Assembly (NCBI GenBank): GCA_009917695.1
Contig: JAACJG010000019.1
Location: 26,110-90,109, forward strand
From: Candidatus Rifleibacterium amylolyticum
Lineage (GTDB): Bacteria > Muiribacteriota > Ozemobacteria > Ozemobacterales > Ozemobacteraceae
Direction: 5' to 3'
Length of the DNA stretch: 64,000 bases
The translations under genes were made by a program, and so were the position numbers. Shown here in pieces: positions 60,198 to 64,000 of this stretch (positions are counted from its first letter, which is position 1; every line of letters starts with the position of its first letter). The notes beneath the pieces are model-generated. The model saw nothing but the letters and a program-made list of their open reading frames with translations, was not told where the DNA came from and ran no database searches.

Positions 60198-62540
60198 TTA
60201 CCGGACATTGTACACTTCCAGCGTTTTTACGATGATAACACCGTCAGGATCACGCCTGAACGGCAAAGCCTTGACCTGCAGACGGTCGCCCGGCCTGACC
60301 CGAAAAGCCTTGCCCGGCCTTGGCAACACCAGATATTTTTCACGGCTGTTATCGGTTACCAGAATGGCTCCATCTTCGAGATCAACTTTCTGCACTATGA
60401 AAAGGTAATCGCCGACTTCGGAAACGACTGGCTGGTATCCCTGCTGAACCGCGACCTGTTCATCTTCGCTGCTGCCCGCGAGAAAGAAGAGTATGCCCAG
60501 CATCAACATGGCAAACAGAAAAACCATTTTGAAAACAGGATAAAGAGGAGAAAGTTCCGAAAGGCTTTCTTGAACACTCTGCCAGCTGATCTTACGACTC
60601 AGACTTTCGATGCGCTTTTCCTCATTACGCCTGGCCTCGTCGGCAACTCGCTCGGTTTCATCCTTCTGACGCTGTTCGACAAAATCATGAACTTCATTTT
60701 CGCCGGCGACGCCCAGTTCGGAAAGAATCTCGATGAGCATCGACGCTGCTGCGCCAAATATTTCCCGGTGTTCAGGCCGGTTCTGTTCGAGCAGTCGCAG
60801 ATCGTAGACGCTTTCGACCATCGGATTGTTGAGATAAAAAGCAACTCCGGCCCGCAAAAGCGCTGCATCTCTTTCGCGCTCAAGATAGGCCGTGAGTATT
60901 TCCCTGATCCCCGAAAAATCGAAATGAATGAGCGAACCCATGGCTTTTTCTCTGACCTTATGGTCTTTATCAGAAAGCATGGCCTGAAGAAGATCGCGGG
61001 CATCTTCGGGATGCTGCCGGCACAGACTGCGCAACAATGCTGTTCTAACTATCAACGAAGGCGATTTGATGAAAATGCGCACCTGCAACATAAAGCTGTC
61101 ATTGTCGTAAACGGCCAGATATTCAAGGGCAGCTGCCTGAAGGTCTTCATCGTCACGGCGAAGAAAACTGAGAGCACGCTGCTTCCAGCGATTATCCGAG
61201 GCCACGCCAGCTGCTCGTAAAGCTGCGGCAAGCAATGCACTCTCGGCCTTCTTGTCAGACATGGCTGATTCAATCACTTCAAGTGCGCCAGCATCCCTGG
61301 CCGATCTTATTCTGATCAGCTTTCTCAGCAGCTGGTTTTCATCAGGTTCCTTGCTGTCTGATGCATCGCCGCCGTGAGTTTTAGCCTCTTCAGCCGCGGC
61401 AGTCTGTTTCGACAGTGCCTGTAGAAGTAAAGCGTTATCAGGTTCATTTTCAAGAGCTGTCTTAACCGCGGCAAGCACCTCTGTGGCAGCGCATTTTTCG
61501 CGCAAAAGCCTGACCAGCTCCTTGCGCGTCGGCTCCTGCGAACTCTCGTAAACCGAAAGGCAGTTTTCGACGAAAAGCTTGGCAACCGAAGTCTGACGGT
61601 ATTTTTTGAGGGTCAACATGTACATCTGATAGTCGGGGCAAAGCTCGGCCATGCGTATCATACTGCAGCAGCTTTTCTGGAGTTGCCAGAGGTAGGCGGC
61701 TTTTTCCTGATCACTGCATTTGACCGCAATGTCACAAATCCTGAAGGGAACTTCACGATCAGGGTTGGCCAGCACAATGCTGGCAGCAATCTTGAGCAGG
61801 CGCTCATCCTGCTCGCGCCCCAGTAATTCCAGCAGACTGGCGCGGTGCTGTGCAAAGTTCATTACCGAAATTGCCCTTAACGCGGCAAGACGGTTGAAAT
61901 AATCACCACGACGCAAAGAATCGGCAAGAAAGGCAGCGGCACTGCGCGGATGTTTTCTGGCCAGTCCTCTTATCGCCATGGCTCTTATCAGTGGGTCTGG
62001 CGCGGTCACCAGTTTTTCAAAATGCCTGATCAACAGATCGGGTGAGCGGGCTATAATGGCTTCGAGGCAGGCCAGTTGCAATGTTGATGCGTTGGAAAAC
62101 AGGTTTTCTTCGAGATATGACTGATAATCTTCAGGCCAGAAAGACCCGCACTTCTTGACGATTTCGGCTCTGACGACATCATGAGATGCCATGCCGAGTA
62201 GTTTTTTTATTGCGGCAAGGGTAGCATCGCGCTTGAACTGACCTGCCGAGGTCTTCTTGATGACAAGAATCTGGTCGCCGGCAGAAAGCTTGGCAAAATC
62301 AGCAAGAGTGACCCGGTTGGCGGCCTGCCCTTCGCGTTTCTGCAGACGCTCCTGAACAGAAGAGATGGCATGATCCAGCAGCATAGCGCATTCAGGATCG
62401 TCCTCCATTAACCGACACTGCCGCAACGCTTCGAGAAGGCGAAGCGAAACACCGCTCTTAATTGCCTTTTCGATAGCGAAGATTCGAAAAGTCTTGACCG
62501 GTGCCTGCAATTCGAATATCAGATTGTCCAGATCATCCAA
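60198..62540 (-). CDS. HEAT-repeat protein with C-terminal membrane helix
   Basis: A 780-residue protein starting at TTG. HEAT-like helical pairs fill most of residues 100-610 (LIRAMAIRGLARKHPRSAAA; LQAAALEYLAVYDND; KVREKAMGSLIHFDFSGIRE). A charged coiled segment (ETERVADEARRNEEKRIE) leads to a membrane helix near 680-700, then an 80-residue beta-rich extracytoplasmic domain (VVSEVGDYLFIVQKVDLEDG). It probably docks cytoplasmic partners to the membrane. It lies 45 bp before the sigma gene and likely starts the operon. Confidence 0.8.
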   Translation of the reverse strand: MDDLDNLIFELQAPVKTFRIFAIEKAIKSGVSLRLLEALRQCRLMEDDPECAMLLDHAISSVQERLQKREGQAANRVTLADFAKLSAGDQILVIKKTSAGQFKRDATLAAIKKLLGMASHDVVRAEIVKKCGSFWPEDYQSYLEENLFSNASTLQLACLEAIIARSPDLLIRHFEKLVTAPDPLIRAMAIRGLARKHPRSAAAFLADSLRRGDYFNRLAALRAISVMNFAQHRASLLELLGREQDERLLKIAASIVLANPDREVPFRICDIAVKCSDQEKAAYLWQLQKSCCSMIRMAELCPDYQMYMLTLKKYRQTSVAKLFVENCLSVYESSQEPTRKELVRLLREKCAATEVLAAVKTALENEPDNALLLQALSKQTAAAEEAKTHGGDASDSKEPDENQLLRKLIRIRSARDAGALEVIESAMSDKKAESALLAAALRAAGVASDNRWKQRALSFLRRDDEDLQAAALEYLAVYDNDSFMLQVRIFIKSPSLIVRTALLRSLCRQHPEDARDLLQAMLSDKDHKVREKAMGSLIHFDFSGIREILTAYLERERDAALLRAGVAFYLNNPMVESVYDLRLLEQNRPEHREIFGAAASMLIEILSELGVAGENEVHDFVEQRQKDETERVADEARRNEEKRIESLSRKISWQSVQESLSELSPLYPVFKMVFLFAMLMLGILFFLAGSSEDEQVAVQQGYQPVVSEVGDYLFIVQKVDLEDGAILVTDNSREKYLVLPRPGKAFRVRPGDRLQVKALPFRRDPDGVIIVKTLEVYNVR

Positions 62541-62764
62541 GTTATTAACCCGTAGAAGTTATTATGCAAGCTTATTTTGCCTTAATAAAACAAATCTGGC
62601 AACGAGTTTGAAAGTTTTTTTATCTGTACCCTTGCGTGACTTGTGTATATCTGTCATAATTACAAAACAAGCGAGATTTATTCCGCTTTTATTGTCGTCT
62701 TTGTTCTGATGGAAGTTTGTATAACCCTGATAAGTATGTGAGTATAACAGTAAGGGGGTAGCCA

Positions 62765-63673
62765 ATGAGGCTCCGCAGTAACAGAACCACAATGACTCTG
62801 GTCATTGTAACCGTACTTTTAGTATTTTCCTTTATCTCTGATTTGTCTGCCAGACAGCGACAGTCAAAATCACCCCAGGACATCTACCAGGAAATGATGC
62901 TCGAACTCGAAGAACTCGAGCAGAGATCACCGCAGAATCAGGTAGCTGTTTTCAAACTCAGAGATAACCTCAATAAGCTTTATTCTCACATCTCTGGCGA
63001 TCTCACCGATCCGTTCAACAATCAGGGCAAGCCAATAGTAGCTGATCTTGCCAAGGGCAACGACCTGTATGACCCCTGTAACGGCCTTGAAGACGAGCAG
63101 CTCAAAAGAGCGTTACTCCAGATCGTTCAGGATCACGTTTCGGTAGGCTACCAGCGTGCCCAGGATCTGGTGTTCTCAGATATCGACAACGTTGATGGTT
63201 ACGTAGAATGCGTATATACAGGCCGCAAACTTAAAACCAGTGGCGAACCGAACGCCAGCGACATGAACATCGAGCATACCTGGCCACAGTCTCTCGGAGC
63301 AACCGGCATTGCTAAATGCGACATGCATCACCTGTTCCCGACTGATTCAAGAGCCAACGGCCTTCGTGGCAACAACCCCTTCGGCGATGTAGACCACCCC
63401 TCCTGGGAACAGGGCGGCAGCAAAACTGACAAAGAAGTCTTCGAAGTCCGCCCCGAACAGCGCGGCGACACTGCCCGCGGCATGTTCTATTTCTCGATCC
63501 GCTACAACAAGAGAATCGACCCCAAACAGGAAGCAACCCTCAAGCGCTGGCACAAAGAAGATCCGGTTGACGCCAAAGAGAAAAAGCGCAACGACCGCAT
63601 TCAGAATTTCCAGAACAACCGCAACCCGTTCGTAGACAAACCCGAACTGGTAGACCGCATCTCTGATTTCTAA
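62765..63673 (+). CDS. Secreted endonuclease I family nuclease
   Basis: 302 residues: a signal peptide (about 1-29), then the beta-beta-alpha-metal nuclease core with MNIEHTWPQSLGATGIAK and CDMHHLFPTDSRANGLRGNN (catalytic His in EHTWPQS, metal ligands downstream), the pattern of E. coli EndA and Vibrio Dns. It cuts DNA outside the cytoplasm, for nutrition or biofilm control. ATG follows AAGGGGG. Good terminator after it. Confidence 0.92.
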   Translation: MRLRSNRTTMTLVIVTVLLVFSFISDLSARQRQSKSPQDIYQEMMLELEELEQRSPQNQVAVFKLRDNLNKLYSHISGDLTDPFNNQGKPIVADLAKGNDLYDPCNGLEDEQLKRALLQIVQDHVSVGYQRAQDLVFSDIDNVDGYVECVYTGRKLKTSGEPNASDMNIEHTWPQSLGATGIAKCDMHHLFPTDSRANGLRGNNPFGDVDHPSWEQGGSKTDKEVFEVRPEQRGDTARGMFYFSIRYNKRIDPKQEATLKRWHKEDPVDAKEKKRNDRIQNFQNNRNPFVDKPELVDRISDF

Positions 63674-63694
63674 GTAATACCCGCTCTAAAGCCG

Positions 63695-63730
63695 CGCCGG
63701 GGTTCAATATTGAACCCCGGCGTTTTTATT
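63695..63730 (+). terminator. Strong intrinsic terminator
   Basis: A 13-bp perfect stem CGCCGGGGTTCAA/TTGAACCCCGGCG with a 2-base loop, followed by TTTTTATTT. Confidence 0.9.
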
Positions 63731-63770
63731 TACAGATAGCTGGTGCTTTGTCAACATTGAACATGTGGAC

Positions 63771-63841
63771 GTCATTGCGAGCGAAGCGAAGCAATCCTAT
63801 AGTCAAAGAGATTGCTTCGTCGCTACGCTCCTCGCAATGAC
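63771..63841. repeat. Palindromic GTCATTGCGAG-type repeat
   Basis: The outer arms GTCATTGCGAG and CTCGCAATGAC, and inner GAAGCAATC/GATTGCTTC, give a 71-bp imperfect palindrome. Elements of this form are dispersed in many bacterial genomes. No gene lies in 63731-63884. Confidence 0.7.
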
Positions 63842-63884
63842 TATTTTTAGCGTAATTCAACTTTAACAGACCACTAGTGCTTTG

Positions 63885-64000
63885 TCAAAGTTGAGTTTGC
63901 GGATAAAGTGATTTCAGTTTAATCCTGGCGTCTTCAGTTGAGAACTGCCAGTCTACGGTTTTCTGGGTTTTGTTTCGACAATCAGTCCATGCCGTCACTA
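63885..64000 (-). CDS. IS630-type transposase, C-terminal part, cut by the window edge
   Basis: The last 38 codons read ...TAWTDCRNKTQKTVDWQFST then EDARIKLKSLYPQTQL, the typical C-terminus of IS630-like DDE transposases. The 5' part is beyond the window. TGCTTTGTCAA (63880 and 63744) repeats near the end and may mark the element's terminal repeat or an older end. Confidence 0.65.
   Translation of the reverse strand, partial: VTAWTDCRNKTQKTVDWQFSTEDARIKLKSLYPQTQL

Noticed and set aside
63731..63884. Small gene between endonuclease I and the IS630 end
   Set aside because: The region consists of a terminator, a dispersed palindrome and probable IS end sequence.

Overview
The window looks like chromosomal DNA of a Gram-negative-type, heterotrophic bacterium outside the well-studied phyla. 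Several traits point that way: many secreted beta-propeller, HEAT and TPR proteins, several SpoIIE/PP2C phosphatases, type IV pilin-like proteins run together with an ECF sigma factor, a System II (ResB/CcsA) cytochrome c maturation pair, and a secreted metallopeptidase with a FlgD/Por-like C-terminal tail. This mix reminds me of candidate phyla such as Riflebacteria, but that is an impression from gene content, not a phylogenetic placement. tRNA genes do not encode CCA.

Layout. 1-26.2 kb is ordinary chromosome: a partial Gly/Ala-rich protein; a minus-strand block with a metallopeptidase and a SpoIIE phosphatase; small secreted proteins; the cytochrome c maturation pair; a TPR protein plus two very large membrane-bound SpoIIE phosphatases; a YciH/SUI1 factor; an EFR1-type flavodoxin/ferredoxin; asparaginyl-tRNA synthetase; and an IS1096/pRiA4b ORF-3-like protein.

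26.27-47.09 kb is an integrated genomic island of about 20.8 kb. It sits in the 3' end of a tRNA-Lys(CTT) gene and is bounded by a 22-bp direct repeat (attL/attR). A P4-type integrase lies next to the intact tRNA, with GTTACCC arm-like repeats at both ends. The island carries a second tyrosine integrase, a serine recombinase, several AlpA/MerR-type HTH proteins, and a small replication module whose CHC2/Toprim primase is broken by an inverted duplication around an IS110 fragment. It also has an orphan tape-measure-like protein, two 0.5-kb direct repeats with hairpins, a tandem 12-bp repeat locus, and a two-gene ATPase/partner unit that looks like a defence or toxin module. Two tandem putative small RNAs and an XRE/ImmA pair follow, the latter flanked by 115-bp direct repeats. 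It resembles a phage satellite or a small integrative element more than a complete phage or ICE, because no capsid, terminase or conjugation genes are visible.

47.07-64 kb is chromosome again: a seven-gene tRNA array (Pro-Gly-Arg-His-Arg-Lys-Lys, minus strand), then a plus-strand polysaccharide cluster (WecC, radical SAM, MDR/Gfo-Idh fusion, heparinase II/III, glycosyltransferase). A minus-strand operon follows, with a HEAT protein, ECF sigma, zinc anti-sigma and three pilin-like genes, the first of which is interrupted by an in-frame stop. Then come a secreted endonuclease I and, at the edge, the C-terminus of an IS630-type transposase.

The best candidates for something undescribed are the ATPase/partner pair at 40.7-42.4 kb with its operator-embedded promoter, the two tandem small RNAs at 42.83-43.03 kb, and the duplicated 0.5-kb elements at 31.7-32.8 kb. 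All function calls are from reading sequence and motifs only; no database search was run.
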